Positions 1 to 7,942 of a stretch of 64,000 nt of DNA are shown piece after piece. Source of the DNA: Aquimarina mytili (lineage in GTDB: Bacteria; Bacteroidota; Bacteroidia; Flavobacteriales; Flavobacteriaceae); NCBI RefSeq assembly GCF_016735115.1, contig NZ_JAERQJ010000003.1:1-64000 (forward strand). The letters are read 5' to 3'. The notes under the pieces are model-generated. The model was not told where the DNA came from. It worked only from the letters and a program-made list of their open reading frames with translations, and made no database searches. The translations under genes were made by a program, and so were the position numbers. The first letter of the stretch is position 1. Every line of letters starts with the position of its first letter.

Positions 1-1
1 C

Positions 2-133
2 TATAATAGAAAAGTAGAAGAAGGTAAAAATAAAATGAGTGTACTAAATGCTGTAAGAAACAAAATTATACACATCATTTTTGCTTTGATTAAAAATCAA
101 ACTTTTTATCAAAACCGCTTGAATTTGTCATAG
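2..133 (+). CDS. IS110-type transposase, C-terminal end only
   Basis: An open frame enters from the left edge and stops at TAG 131-133, giving 43 residues. It reads YNRKVEEGKNKMSVLNAVRN and continues with a short hydrophobic helix. This matches the usual last helix of IS110/IS1111 transposases (Tyr, basic residues, EGK-K, then an A-[VI]-R-[NK]-K-[LI] helix), the part after the Transposase_20 domain. The catalytic DEDD region would lie outside the window, so I cannot tell whether the element is intact. The stop is followed within four bases by the extragenic repeat family, so the element may have inserted into or next to such a repeat. The family call rests on recognising a short C-terminus. 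Confidence 0.65.
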   Translation, partial: YNRKVEEGKNKMSVLNAVRNKIIHIIFALIKNQTFYQNRLNLS

Positions 134-136
134 AAA

Positions 137-360
137 TCGATGTGACGTAGCGTGTGTACTCAACTATGCTGAGTCTAGTTGAAACGTCAGTTCGAGTGGT
201 TTTTCGTAATGTAATGGAGAAAAATTGTACTTCGGCAAGCTCAGCAGAGCTATCGAGAACTCCTAAGTGTACTATAGAATAAACTTGAACATATCGGTTC
301 TAAAAACATCTCGATACACTGCACTACCGTGCAGCACTCGATGTGACGTAGCGTGTTTAC
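137..360. repeat. Extragenic repeat family, copy A
   Basis: Non-coding repeat starting TCGATGTGACGTAGCG. It continues with a hairpin-forming segment (CAACT...AGTTG), the phrase GTCAGTTCGAGTGG, a CTCAGCAGAGCTATCGAG segment and a second hairpin (CTGCAC-TACC-GTGCAG, 319-334). It closes with another TCGATGTGACGTAGCG, so modules are repeated head to tail. The same modules recur at 1301-1799. It sits between the transposase tail and the stop codon of a convergent lipoprotein gene. I see no coding frame in it. It resembles REP/BIME-like or CTTCGGCAAGCTCAG-type repeats seen in this phylum. Confidence 0.85.
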
Positions 361-378
361 TAGATTTTTAACGAGCTA

Positions 379-1107
379 TCAATCTAGATTTGTTTTTACT
401 TTAATTCTAAACTTACCATTTGTCAATGCCTTAGATTTTGTATCATCCAAATGGCTGTACATAGTACATGCAAAGGTACCTTCAACAATATAAGTGCTTT
501 GATCCTCTTCCTCTACAGAAGTAATTTTAAACGAAGCATCCGTGTTTTCTCCGGCCGAAGTATAAAAATCTTGTTCTTCATCTGCAACTCCAGCTACTTT
601 TGGTGGAAACAATGAAAACGTAATTCTTCTAAAGGTTTTATCGCTTACCCCTTCAGAATACACAAAATCGTTTGAATCAAAAAAAGACTCTAGAGTCTCA
701 TTCTCATTAGCTGTAGAACATAACCCCAAAGGCATTTCATAAATAAATAGTTTAGCTCCGTCAACATTAGGTACCGGACTTTGAGTATTATCAGGCAACA
801 CTCCAAATGCATATGAGCCAAAACAATCTTCTGTATCTTCTCCGGTACGTGGCACTCTATTTATACCTCCTCCGCCAAAATCTATAGTATGGTCATCGTT
901 AGGAGGAGTACCAATTGTAGGATCATATGATTGAAATCTAATATCAAAGGCTTCATCACCTAAAGTTCCTGTAAAGAAAAATTGGTCAAGTAGTACTGGA
1001 TTAACAGGAAGAGGAGCCTGAGGGTCATCACTATCAGAACCACAAGAAGAAAGCATTATTAATATGCTTGCTACGAATAAAGGGAAAGATAAAATTTTGT
1101 TTTTCAT
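379..1107 (-). CDS. Surface-type lipoprotein, unknown function
   Basis: 242 residues. The N-terminus is a lipoprotein signal peptide with lipobox LSSC and Cys22 as the lipidation site. After it comes GSDSDDP, an acidic run like the lipoprotein export signal that sends Bacteroidota lipoproteins to the outer face of the outer membrane. The mature part is Asp/Glu/Thr-rich, with a glycine cluster near residue 80, and looks like a beta-rich globular domain. I recognise no catalytic motif and cannot name a family. The gene stands alone, flanked on both sides by the extragenic repeat family, and is transcribed toward the transposase remnant. Confidence 0.85.
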   Translation of the reverse strand: MKNKILSFPLFVASILIMLSSCGSDSDDPQAPLPVNPVLLDQFFFTGTLGDEAFDIRFQSYDPTIGTPPNDDHTIDFGGGGINRVPRTGEDTEDCFGSYAFGVLPDNTQSPVPNVDGAKLFIYEMPLGLCSTANENETLESFFDSNDFVYSEGVSDKTFRRITFSLFPPKVAGVADEEQDFYTSAGENTDASFKITSVEEEDQSTYIVEGTFACTMYSHLDDTKSKALTNGKFRIKVKTNLD

Positions 1108-1300
1108 GTTACTTTTTTTGTTTGTTTTCTGTATTAAATTAACTAATTGTTATTACAACGATAGTACGTCGTTTACTTTATGTGTCTATAAGGGTAAAAT
1201 GTTACCCTATTTTTTCGATTTTATTTGTATTGACACTAAGGTTTCTTTCAAACTCCTGTTGATAAGGAGTACTTATACTTGAGCTACGCGTTGCCAAAAG

Positions 1301-1574
1301 CATCTCGATAGTTCCGTGTGGCATTCGATGTGACGTAGCGTATATACTCAACTATGCTGAGTCTAGTTGAAACGTCAGTTCGAGTGGTTTTTCGTTATAT
1401 CAATGTCATAACATATCGCCTCGTCAGTTCGAGTGGTTTTTCGCAATGTAATGGAGAAAAACTGTACTTGGGTAAACTCAGCAGAACTATCGAGAACTCT
1501 TAAGTGTACTATAGAATAAATTTGAACATATCGGTTCTAAAAACATTTCGATACACTGCATTGCCATGCAGCAC
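1301..1574. repeat. Extragenic repeat family, copy B
   Basis: Carries the same modules as copy A: TCGATGTGACGTAGCG, the CAACT/AGTTG hairpin, GTCAGTTCGAGTGGTTTTT, the TGTAATGGAGAAAAA segment, CTATCGAGAACTC, and a CTGCA...TGCAG hairpin (near 1556-1570). The GTCAGTTCGAGTGGTTTTTCG module occurs twice (near 1374 and 1422), separated by about 27 bases. This shows module-level duplication inside one copy. Confidence 0.85.
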
Positions 1575-1799
1575 TCGATGTGACGTAGCGTATATACTCA
1601 ACTATGCTGAGTCTAGTTGAAACGTCAGTTCGAGTGGTTTTTTGCAATGTAATGGAGAAAAACTGTACTTGGGTAAACTCAGCAGAACTATCGAGAACTC
1701 TTTTAGTTATGAATGCATCTCGATAAAATTCTCCCTACGGTCAAATCACTCGATCCCGAAACAAGTTCGGGACAAGTTGTGGCGTAGCGTGTGTACCTA
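1575..1799. repeat. Extragenic repeat family, copy C with a CCCGAAACAAGTTCGGG palindrome
   Basis: A third copy joined directly to copy B. It repeats the TGTGACGTAGCG to CTATCGAGAACTC module, then diverges. It ends with a CCCGAAACAAGTTCGGG inverted repeat (about 1755-1771) followed by GTGGCGTAGCGTGTGTAC, a degenerate form of the module start. The same palindrome recurs in degenerate form near 7264-7280. Confidence 0.8.
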
Positions 1800-2055
1800 T
1801 AATTCATGGTCATTTACGTATAAATACTTTAGTAATAAACACGTATTTATACTGTTGTTTCTTCTTTTGTCTTGGGATACCTTTAGCATATAATATTCGC
1901 TTTTACATTGATAAGAACATCTTCTATGCATACTACCCCTAGGCATAAAAAAATGTACTCTTAATAGTATATCGTGGAGATCAGAAACCACTCAAAAAAA
2001 CGAGGCGGAATCCGAAAAGCCATACGAGTAGGAAATTCTTAAAACCAATATAGAC

Positions 2056-2943
2056 ATGGCATGTAGATCAGCATCAGTTAAAAGAGTTGCCGACAAAACC
2101 GTAAAGGCAAAACAACAAGTAGACAAGCTTCAGGCGATGATTCAGGCTCAGGAAGCCGCCAACAAGAAAAAATTCTACGAACAGATTGAGAGTCACTTGG
2201 CTAGCGCTAATATTACAGACGCAAGACAATTATCGTATAACTCTGATATCAAAACAGAATATACCAGCGAGTTTAGTTTAGATAAGATTGCGGCAGTAGT
2301 GACCTCTTCGTTAAAAGCTGTTTCGGCAGCATCAGACCCTACCGTGGTAAAACCTGCCATGAGTGCAGAAGCTATAGATGCGTATGTAGATGTAGTGAAT
2401 ACTGTGGCACAGGCCGCCAAATCTTCTTCAACAGCTTCGGCGAGTTTATCGTTCTCTATGAATCGTTTATCTCCGGGTATGTTTGGATTTTTATATGCAT
2501 CCTCAGTAAGCATCCAGGAAGAAGAAACTTTTGGTAGCGAAGCGGTTACTTCTACCGCGATTTATTATCGACTTATGGAAAGTATCGATGATGTAAAGCA
2601 TCAAGCAAGATTTGATGCTGCTCTTATCGATAAGAATAATTACTTACACATGAAAACATTACAAGCCGGACTTACCGATGAACTCGCTCAAGGTAATATA
2701 GACATTAATACCTGGATGAAACTAGACGATCAATACTCGGCAGCAGTAGCCAAACTTAAAGCCAGACTTGATGCCGATCAGATTAAATCAGCAGAGCAAT
2801 TAGTGGTTAAAAAGAAAAGCATGACTGTATCGACCAATCACCAGCTTGTACTTGAATCTCTAAAAAAACTAACAGCAATGGGTGATATACATAAGGTAGC
2901 GATCGAGAGATCACAAGCTCGAATTGCGAGTTCATATTTCTAG
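2056..2943 (+). CDS. Helical protein of unknown function
   Basis: 295 residues, no signal peptide or lipobox. Residues about 5-55 are a Lys/Gln/Ala/Glu-rich amphipathic helix likely to form a coiled coil. The centre (about 75-150) is Ala/Ser/Val-rich and could be a helical hairpin, with one moderately hydrophobic stretch near 135-150. The C-terminal third is again charged helix. The overall alpha-only, alternately charged and Ala-rich design is reminiscent of helical membrane-active or scaffold proteins, but I recognise no family and assign no function. It is closed by a strong hairpin terminator and faces a convergent four-gene operon (3126-5855) that is also uncharacterised. Confidence 0.8.
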   Translation: MACRSASVKRVADKTVKAKQQVDKLQAMIQAQEAANKKKFYEQIESHLASANITDARQLSYNSDIKTEYTSEFSLDKIAAVVTSSLKAVSAASDPTVVKPAMSAEAIDAYVDVVNTVAQAAKSSSTASASLSFSMNRLSPGMFGFLYASSVSIQEEETFGSEAVTSTAIYYRLMESIDDVKHQARFDAALIDKNNYLHMKTLQAGLTDELAQGNIDINTWMKLDDQYSAAVAKLKARLDADQIKSAEQLVVKKKSMTVSTNHQLVLESLKKLTAMGDIHKVAIERSQARIASSYF

Positions 2944-2976
2944 ATTAAATACATAAATAAACTAGCCCTCCTCATT

Positions 2977-3017
2977 TAAAAGCTTAGTAGCTATAGATAC
3001 AGTTACTAAGCTTTTTT
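2977..3017 (+). terminator. Rho-independent terminator after 2056-2943
   Basis: AAAGCTTAGTA and TTACTAAGCTTT form a stem of about 11 bp with a loop of about 13 nt, followed by a T tract (3011-3017). It lies 34 bp after the stop codon. A CCCTTCGATAGGCTCAGGG palindrome of the widespread CTTCGxxAxGCTCAG type follows near 3044-3062. Confidence 0.8.
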
Positions 3018-3125
3018 TGATATACTGGATAATGCTGTTACCCTTCGATAGGCTCAGGGTACGTTTTTGAACAAACTTGTAGAAGGTTGGTTCCTTAGCT
3101 TTCCGAAGGACTAACTCCTGAAAAC

Positions 3126-4004
3126 TTACAACTGCATATTTTCAATAAAACGAGAGACTACTTTTTGGAATCCGTTGCTTACAAAGAGTACCGCAGGATA
3201 GGTGGCAATAAATGCAAATACAAACGAATTTAATCCCATAATGCCCGCACAGAAGAAATGAAAGGTGACAGGAATTATCAAAGCGAAGATATTATACGGT
3301 GGCGGGATAAACAGCACCAAAAAAAATAAGACTTCAAAAATAAAGGTTGAATGATTTAAGACCTTGATAAGTTTAGGTTTATCTTTTAGAAACTGAACCA
3401 CATGCCTGGATCCATATGTTTTGGTATTAAATATCCCAAATACAATAGTGCCCGACCGCCATGTCTTTGAAATTAGTTTGGCTACACCTGCGGTTAAATA
3501 AGATACTATGGACTGATACGCAATAAACAATAAACTAGCCGCTACGATCACTTTATTATCAGGAAACAAAGCTATAATCAACAAGCATAACAACACAATA
3601 CTCGACATCTGATCTGAACCATCTTTGCCAACCGGTAATCGAAAATGATAATATAACTGTGTTAGAAACAATAAGATCACTACCCACAATACCAACCCTG
3701 AACCTGTTGCAAGCTGGTATATAAAATAAAGTAACAATCCCAAACGAAAAAGCATTGCAATGGTTAAACCAAGGGGCTCAAAAAGAAATGATAATCCCTT
3801 CTTAAGTCGAGGCTTTTTTCTAAACTTTATCTCTCTCCATATGTACCAAGAGTAGAGTCCATTATTTCCCATCTGAGTTTTTAGCGCCATCAATTCTAAA
3901 GTCGAAATAATCAACCCTACCGCCAATATAATTCCGGTTAAGGTTATTACTACAGTGATGTTATTAAAATCAGTTAAAAAATTAAGTGTTTCAGTCAAAT
4001 TCAT
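3126..4004 (-). CDS. Polytopic membrane protein, HTTM-like
   Basis: 292 residues from the chosen ATG. A start 33 bases upstream (4037) is also possible and would overlap the upstream gene by 47 rather than 14 bases. About seven to eight hydrophobic segments are visible, including TLTGIILAVGLIISTLELM near the N-terminus and FFCAGIMGLNSFVFAFIATY near the C-terminus. A final membrane helix containing an HFF motif is typical of HTTM-fold proteins (relatives of vitamin K-dependent carboxylase and DoxX). I see no carboxylase signature, so an enzymatic role is not supported. It is the last gene of a four-gene operon and is translationally overlapped with the small single-pass protein upstream, which suggests the two act together in the inner membrane. 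Confidence 0.8.
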   Translation of the reverse strand: MNLTETLNFLTDFNNITVVITLTGIILAVGLIISTLELMALKTQMGNNGLYSWYIWREIKFRKKPRLKKGLSFLFEPLGLTIAMLFRLGLLLYFIYQLATGSGLVLWVVILLFLTQLYYHFRLPVGKDGSDQMSSIVLLCLLIIALFPDNKVIVAASLLFIAYQSIVSYLTAGVAKLISKTWRSGTIVFGIFNTKTYGSRHVVQFLKDKPKLIKVLNHSTFIFEVLFFLVLFIPPPYNIFALIIPVTFHFFCAGIMGLNSFVFAFIATYPAVLFVSNGFQKVVSRFIENMQL

Positions 4005-4533
4005 GAAAATAAGATTCAAAGGTTTTGGTAGGATCATCTGTAGAGAAGTATCCGTATGTTGAATAAATTAAAAATCTTCGTTTGCAATTCTGGGATGATG
4101 GTTGGGCATAATTATTCACAAAATTAACCAGTACTATATAGGGAGTGTATAGTTCTAGTACCAAAGAATTTTTATCGATTTTACGTCTATGTTTCTTTTT
4201 ATATTTTAAGAGCAAAGAAGTCATATCGGTCAGAGCTTTTAACGGTCTTTTCTCTGGATTCCAAATAAGCTTAGTAATCGCAAATCTTGTTTCATTTCCG
4301 TAAAGGTCAATCTCTACCGGATCAAAAACCTGATCTGTATCGATATCATAATCCTGATAATACAATACATAATCTGTAGTCTTTGGTATGGGGGCAAAAA
4401 AAGTCCACTTAGGTACTAAAGAGAAATAATTATAGATACTAATATACATTTCGGTTGCCCGAAACTGATAAAACAACGTAGCTATCCCCCAAATTAAAAA
4501 GAAGGAGACGATTAAGATTTCTACGACAATCAT
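3991..4533 (-). CDS. Single-pass membrane protein, partner of the HTTM-like protein
   Basis: 180 residues. One N-terminal membrane helix (about residues 3-22) is followed by a soluble domain. After the helix comes a WTFFAPIP motif; a W-x-F-F-A-P element just outside the membrane is common in small proteins encoded next to HTTM membrane proteins. The rest is mixed alpha/beta, with a Lys/Arg-rich patch (KYKKKHRRKIDKN). The start lies one base after the stop of the upstream 85-residue gene, and its 3' end overlaps the HTTM-like gene, so the genes are co-transcribed. Function unknown. Confidence 0.8.
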   Translation of the reverse strand: MIVVEILIVSFFLIWGIATLFYQFRATEMYISIYNYFSLVPKWTFFAPIPKTTDYVLYYQDYDIDTDQVFDPVEIDLYGNETRFAITKLIWNPEKRPLKALTDMTSLLLKYKKKHRRKIDKNSLVLELYTPYIVLVNFVNNYAQPSSQNCKRRFLIYSTYGYFSTDDPTKTFESYFHEFD

Positions 4534-4534
4534 A

Positions 4535-4792
4535 TTATCTGTTTTTATTTTTTAGCCGAAGTAGCTCTTGAATACTACGACCTTTTTTTATTGTTTTCGC
4601 TTTATCCCTGGTTCTTGACAGCTCGTTTTCTTTCATTTCAATTTCGATTATAGATTGAGTAATATCGATATCTTCGTGAATAACAAAAGCCCCGCCTATG
4701 GCTTCTTGTGCCATAGCCGCAGCTTCTGCCAATGCACTTTTAAGCGCAGTGCGTTGCACTTCGCTCATCTCTTTGTGTATAAAATCCAGCAT
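4535..4792 (-). CDS. Small cytosolic helical protein, unknown
   Basis: 85 residues: an Ala-rich N-terminal half (residues 15-33) and a basic C-terminus. There is no signal peptide. It lies 19 bases after the Asp/Ala-rich protein gene and one base before the single-pass membrane protein gene, in the same operon. No recognised family. Confidence 0.75.
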   Translation of the reverse strand: MLDFIHKEMSEVQRTALKSALAEAAAMAQEAIGGAFVIHEDIDITQSIIEIEMKENELSRTRDKAKTIKKGRSIQELLRLKNKNR

Positions 4793-4811
4793 TAAAAAGA
4801 ATTTTTGCCGT

Positions 4812-5855
4812 CTATTTTTTCATGTTTAAAAGATCAGAAGGTTTAGAACCTGATCGTTGTTTGGGCGCATTTAGTGAATCATCGGGTAACTCGGGATCTG
4901 CCAGGGCAGCTACAGCAATCAGTACTTCGGCAACGACCTCACCAGCATCGGCAGCAGCCTCACCCGCATCAGCAGCGGCATCCCCTGCATCGGCTGCATC
5001 ATCCCCTGCATCAGCAGCGGCATCATCGCCAGCGTTATCATCGGCATCATTATCATCTGCCGCATGGTCATCGGCAGCATCATCTGCAGCATCATCATCG
5101 GCAGCATCATTATCCTTGTTTCGTGCGGCCTTTACTGCTTTGGCAACTACCATTCCTGCATTGATAGTAAAAGCAGCAGCAGCTATTGCCAAGGCAACTA
5201 CTTGTGTAGCATCAGACTCCTCTGATGTTGTGCCATAAAAATCATACTCAGTCGTTGGTCTATGATCTCCTTTACCCCATTTATAACCAAAGAAAATTAA
5301 TGTGGATTTATCCTTAGGATCCTTAGAGATCGCTATAGCCACATTATGAGAATTATCATCGCTTGCAAACCAAGCCAACATATAAGTAGTATCTTTTGAA
5401 TCCTGGTCTTTTTGCTCTAAAAACAAAGGGTTTTTGATATCATTACCAGCAAAAGTAACATGACTCCCCGATAAAACCAGATCACCTTGTTTAACCTTAT
5501 CATGATTAGTTGTTTTATAGGTACCATCAAAATCCTCGAAGTGAAACACTTGTTTTGCGCTAAGTGCAGCAAGATTAAAAGTGGTCGATTGAGCCGTACT
5601 TGGGGCAATGGTATATACACCTTCTCCAGTACTTTTGATCAACTGCAAACTAGAAGGGTTATTATCGCTTGCGTTCCAGGTAATTTCTGAAAGTAAGTTT
5701 TGAGGATTATTAATGGTCACCCCGTCAGAAATTGCAGACATTTGTGTGGGTCCGGTACCGGTAAATGTAAAATGAAAGATGGGGCCGAAATTAGCTTTCT
5801 TAAAATCCCCGGCAGCATCATATAAGCTGATTAGAAATGCGGTTTCAGTAGACAT
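4812..5855 (-). CDS. Two-part protein: beta-rich domain plus Asp/Ala repeat tail, unknown
   Basis: 347 residues, no signal peptide. Residues 1-210 look like one or two beta-sandwich domains (many Thr/Ser/Gly turns, a FHFTFTGTGP stretch near 27). Residues about 217-245 are a very Ala-rich hydrophobic helix (VVALAIAAAAF) that could be a membrane or pore-lining segment. Residues about 248-310 are almost only Asp and Ala in DDAADD-like repeats, extremely acidic. A second short hydrophobic stretch follows (VVAEVLIAVAALADP) and then a polar tail. It is the first gene of the operon running to 3126; the ATG at 5855 follows an A-rich leader. The acidic repeat at DNA level is a GCATCATCGGC-like microsatellite. 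I do not recognise the family. Confidence 0.8.
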   Translation of the reverse strand: MSTETAFLISLYDAAGDFKKANFGPIFHFTFTGTGPTQMSAISDGVTINNPQNLLSEITWNASDNNPSSLQLIKSTGEGVYTIAPSTAQSTTFNLAALSAKQVFHFEDFDGTYKTTNHDKVKQGDLVLSGSHVTFAGNDIKNPLFLEQKDQDSKDTTYMLAWFASDDNSHNVAIAISKDPKDKSTLIFFGYKWGKGDHRPTTEYDFYGTTSEESDATQVVALAIAAAAFTINAGMVVAKAVKAARNKDNDAADDDAADDAADDHAADDNDADDNAGDDAAADAGDDAADAGDAAADAGEAAADAGEVVAEVLIAVAALADPELPDDSLNAPKQRSGSKPSDLLNMKK

Positions 5856-6031
5856 ATTTTTTGGTTTAAGAGTTATTTTAAATTTACCGTTTTTTTACCA
5901 CCTAAACTGAATAATATCAAACAAAAACAGCTTTGTAGGAAACTATTTTCAAGTCTAATTCGGCATATCTGATTAAGGGCAATTTCCCCGCCATAAACAC
6001 CTAATTTATACAAAAATCTTTTTAAATTTCC

Positions 6032-6077
6032 TTACGGTTTTCCTCATCGGAAGGTTGGAAATATTGGGGTAAATTAG
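6032..6077 (+). promoter_or_regulatory. TTACGG-type promoter, copy 3 (weak -7 box)
   Basis: TTACGGTTTTCCTCA at 6032-6046 is followed, at the position where the two strong copies (49969 and 53643) have their TTTG, by TAAATTAG (6070-6077), one mismatch from TAnnTTTG. The distance from TTACGG to the TTTG position is 42 bp in all three. It would drive the L-domain lipoprotein gene at 6291 through a leader of about 210 nt that includes the gene remnant. Confidence 0.5.
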
Positions 6078-6103
6078 GGTGACCTCTCGAGTTTACTTAA
6101 CAA

Positions 6104-6255
6104 CTATACAGTAACATTTCTATATCCCAACACATTAACATAAGTACTATAGATTGTTTTGTTTATAAACGAAACAACAATAGACATCCAAGTCAGTAAA
6201 ACTTTAAAGAATAAAAAAAGGCCAATCTCATAAAATGAAACTGATCTGTTATAAT
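6104..6255 (+). pseudogene. Remnant of a duplicate of the 7367-7834 gene region
   Basis: The stretch ACAGTAACATTTCTA (6108-6122) through AACGAAACAACAATA (6168-6182) aligns with ACAGTAACATTCCTA (7319-7333) through the first codons of the gene at 7367, where the ATG is replaced by ATA. Only 25-30 bases later comes AAAAAGGCCAATCTCATAAA and ATGAAACTGATC, resembling the hairpin that terminates the 7367 gene (7847-7873). The body of the gene is thus missing and only its two ends remain. This is judged by eye from short matches. Confidence 0.5.
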
Positions 6256-6290
6256 ATTGCAATACATTAATCAGAAGACCAAAACAAAAA

Positions 6291-7178
6291 ATGAGAACAC
6301 TACAGCTATTGATCCTAGCACTAATATCCTTACTACTAACCATATCATGCAATAAAGATGATAGTCTAAACAATAGAATAGTCATCACCCAATTCGTTTT
6401 CAAAGGAGATATTATGATAAACAACCAGGCAGAATTGGTCAATTTTGCACTTCAAGGATATACTGAAATACAAGGAAACTTAACTATATCTGGAGTTACT
6501 GATCTAACACCCTTAAATGCTATTACTAAAATAGATGGAACCGTCTTAATAAAAAACAATCCAGATATGGTGACCTTATCAGGGTTTTCTGGAATTACAG
6601 CAATTTCGCACTCTTTAAGTATTTCAAATAATCAAGCCTTAGAATCGATAACGGGTTTTGAACAATTAGAAACTGTAGATATATTTTTTGTATATAAAAA
6701 TGAGAAATTAAAAAACATAGATAGCTTTGGCCAACTAAAAAAAGTAGAGGTGCTGGATATAAATTCTAATCCTGAATTAGTATCGATTGAGGCATTTTCA
6801 AACGTAGAGCGTTTAAGTGGTATTGCAATAAAAAGAAATTCAAAACTAACCACAATATCACCTTTTTCTAAGTTAACCGAGATATCTAAATCTTTTGAAG
6901 TTAAAAATAATACTTCTTTACCTGGTCTGAGTTGTTTTGCTACATTACAAAAAATAGGCGAATCAATGGTTATTACTGAAAACAAATCATTAACCACTTT
7001 AGACGGAATATCAAATATAAGAACTATAGGTACTGGTTCTACGATTATAGATAACGAAAACTTGGACAACTTTTGTGCCTTACAAAATGTTGATTTTACA
7101 GATAAAAAATACTCAGTTTTTGGCAACTTACATGATCCTACCAAAGAACAATTAAGAGGGTCAGGTTGTAAGAGTTGA
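6291..7178 (+). CDS. Surface lipoprotein with receptor-L-domain-like repeats
   Basis: 295 residues. Lipoprotein signal with lipobox LTISC (Cys20) followed by NKDDS, a probable surface-export signal. From about residue 48 to the end the protein is a solenoid of repeats of about 22-24 residues. They follow a pattern like I-x-G-x-L-x-I-x-x-N-x-x-L-x-x-L-x-x-F, for example LSISNNQALESITGFEQLE and LDINSNPELVSIEAFSNVE, typical of receptor-L-domain / leucine-rich-like proteins of Bacteroidota. Such solenoids usually bind proteins or glycans; the ligand is unknown. The start follows an A-rich stretch (CAAAACAAAAA), normal for this phylum. Confidence 0.9.
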   Translation: MRTLQLLILALISLLLTISCNKDDSLNNRIVITQFVFKGDIMINNQAELVNFALQGYTEIQGNLTISGVTDLTPLNAITKIDGTVLIKNNPDMVTLSGFSGITAISHSLSISNNQALESITGFEQLETVDIFFVYKNEKLKNIDSFGQLKKVEVLDINSNPELVSIEAFSNVERLSGIAIKRNSKLTTISPFSKLTEISKSFEVKNNTSLPGLSCFATLQKIGESMVITENKSLTTLDGISNIRTIGTGSTIIDNENLDNFCALQNVDFTDKKYSVFGNLHDPTKEQLRGSGCKS

Positions 7179-7366
7179 TTAAAACCAAAATAAATATGAT
7201 TATCAGGCATTCTTTTCATCTGTAGACTTTTTTATGATACACCATGCTAGATGTGGTATTCGACCCCGAAACAAGTTCGGAATAAGCTATGACATCTTGT
7301 ATTAACTCTACATCTCAACAGTAACATTCCTATTACATAATACATAAACATTATATTTTTTTACAT

Positions 7367-7834
7367 ATGAACGAAACAACAATACCTAACGACTTAGACG
7401 AAACATCCCCAAGAAGAAGGGCACTATTACCGATATGGATCAAGATATTCTTATGGATATTTATGATTTTCGGTTTTATAGCTCCGATAGGATTACTATT
7501 TGGGTTTTTAGGCATGGGGTTTAACTTATCACTCTATGGATTGGAAACTACCAATGCTTTATCTGTAGTCGGGCTTCTTATAACATTATTATTTGCTATA
7601 AAAGGTGTAGTCTCTTTTGGATTATGGACCGAGAAAGATTGGGCGGTTCAACTAGCCATTATAGATGCTTCATTTGGAATCATTGTATGCCTCTTTGTAT
7701 TGATTTTTCCGTTATTAGTTGATAACAATGATATTGGTTTTAGTATACGATTAGAGTTGGTAGTATTGGTTCCTTATCTTCAGAAAATGATGAATATTAA
7801 AGAAGATTGGAGTGATAGAGTGGCAAATAATTAA
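7367..7834 (+). CDS. Small polytopic membrane protein, unknown
   Basis: 155 residues with about four hydrophobic segments: a long one at residues 23-58, others at about 66-88 and 99-122, and a weaker one near 130-140. The N-terminus is polar with RRR before the first helix (positive-inside). No family recognised. A remnant of a second copy of this locus lies 1.2 kb upstream (6104-6255), so the gene has been duplicated in this lineage. A strong hairpin terminator follows. Confidence 0.8.
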   Translation: MNETTIPNDLDETSPRRRALLPIWIKIFLWIFMIFGFIAPIGLLFGFLGMGFNLSLYGLETTNALSVVGLLITLLFAIKGVVSFGLWTEKDWAVQLAIIDASFGIIVCLFVLIFPLLVDNNDIGFSIRLELVVLVPYLQKMMNIKEDWSDRVANN

Positions 7835-7846
7835 AAAATAAAAGAA

Positions 7847-7880
7847 GGTCAGTTTCAAAAAATGAAACTGACCCTTTGTA
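7847..7880 (+). terminator. Terminator after 7367-7834
   Basis: GGTCAGTTTCA (7847-7857) and TGAAACTGACC (7863-7873) form a perfect 11-bp stem with a 5-nt loop, 12 bp after the stop codon. The tail CTTTGTATT is only moderately T-rich. Confidence 0.75.
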
Positions 7881-7942
7881 TTCTTGCAGTTGTCTAACCA
7901 TAATTACTAATTGAATTTGGTTAGCCTTAATATAACGAATCT

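Larger units (their letters stand above)
1108..2055. other. Gene-free stretch dominated by repeats
   Basis: 948 bp without a credible gene. Positions 1301-1799 hold two copies of the extragenic repeat family. The flanks (1108-1300 and 1800-2055) are AT-rich and must contain the upstream regions of the divergent genes at 1107 (minus) and 2056 (plus). I found no convincing TAnnTTTG box close to 2056. The short open frames here have no plausible start or protein-like composition. Confidence 0.7.
5856..6290. other. Intergenic region with a regulatory motif and a gene remnant
   Basis: 435 bp between divergent genes. It contains a TTACGG-type promoter (6032-6077, annotated separately) and a decayed relative of the gene at 7367 (6104-6255, annotated separately). 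The rest is AT-rich, with no further structure that I can name. Confidence 0.7.

Noticed and set aside
4822..5238. Plus-strand open frame rich in Ser/Ala opposite the Asp/Ala tail
   Set aside because: Shadow of the GCATCATC-type repeat; no start context, and the minus-strand frame extends over a full-length protein in an operon.
6104..6442. 112-codon minus-strand frame opposite the L-domain lipoprotein start
   Set aside because: It overlaps the signal peptide of a clear lipoprotein gene and the duplicated-gene remnant; composition reflects antisense of those.
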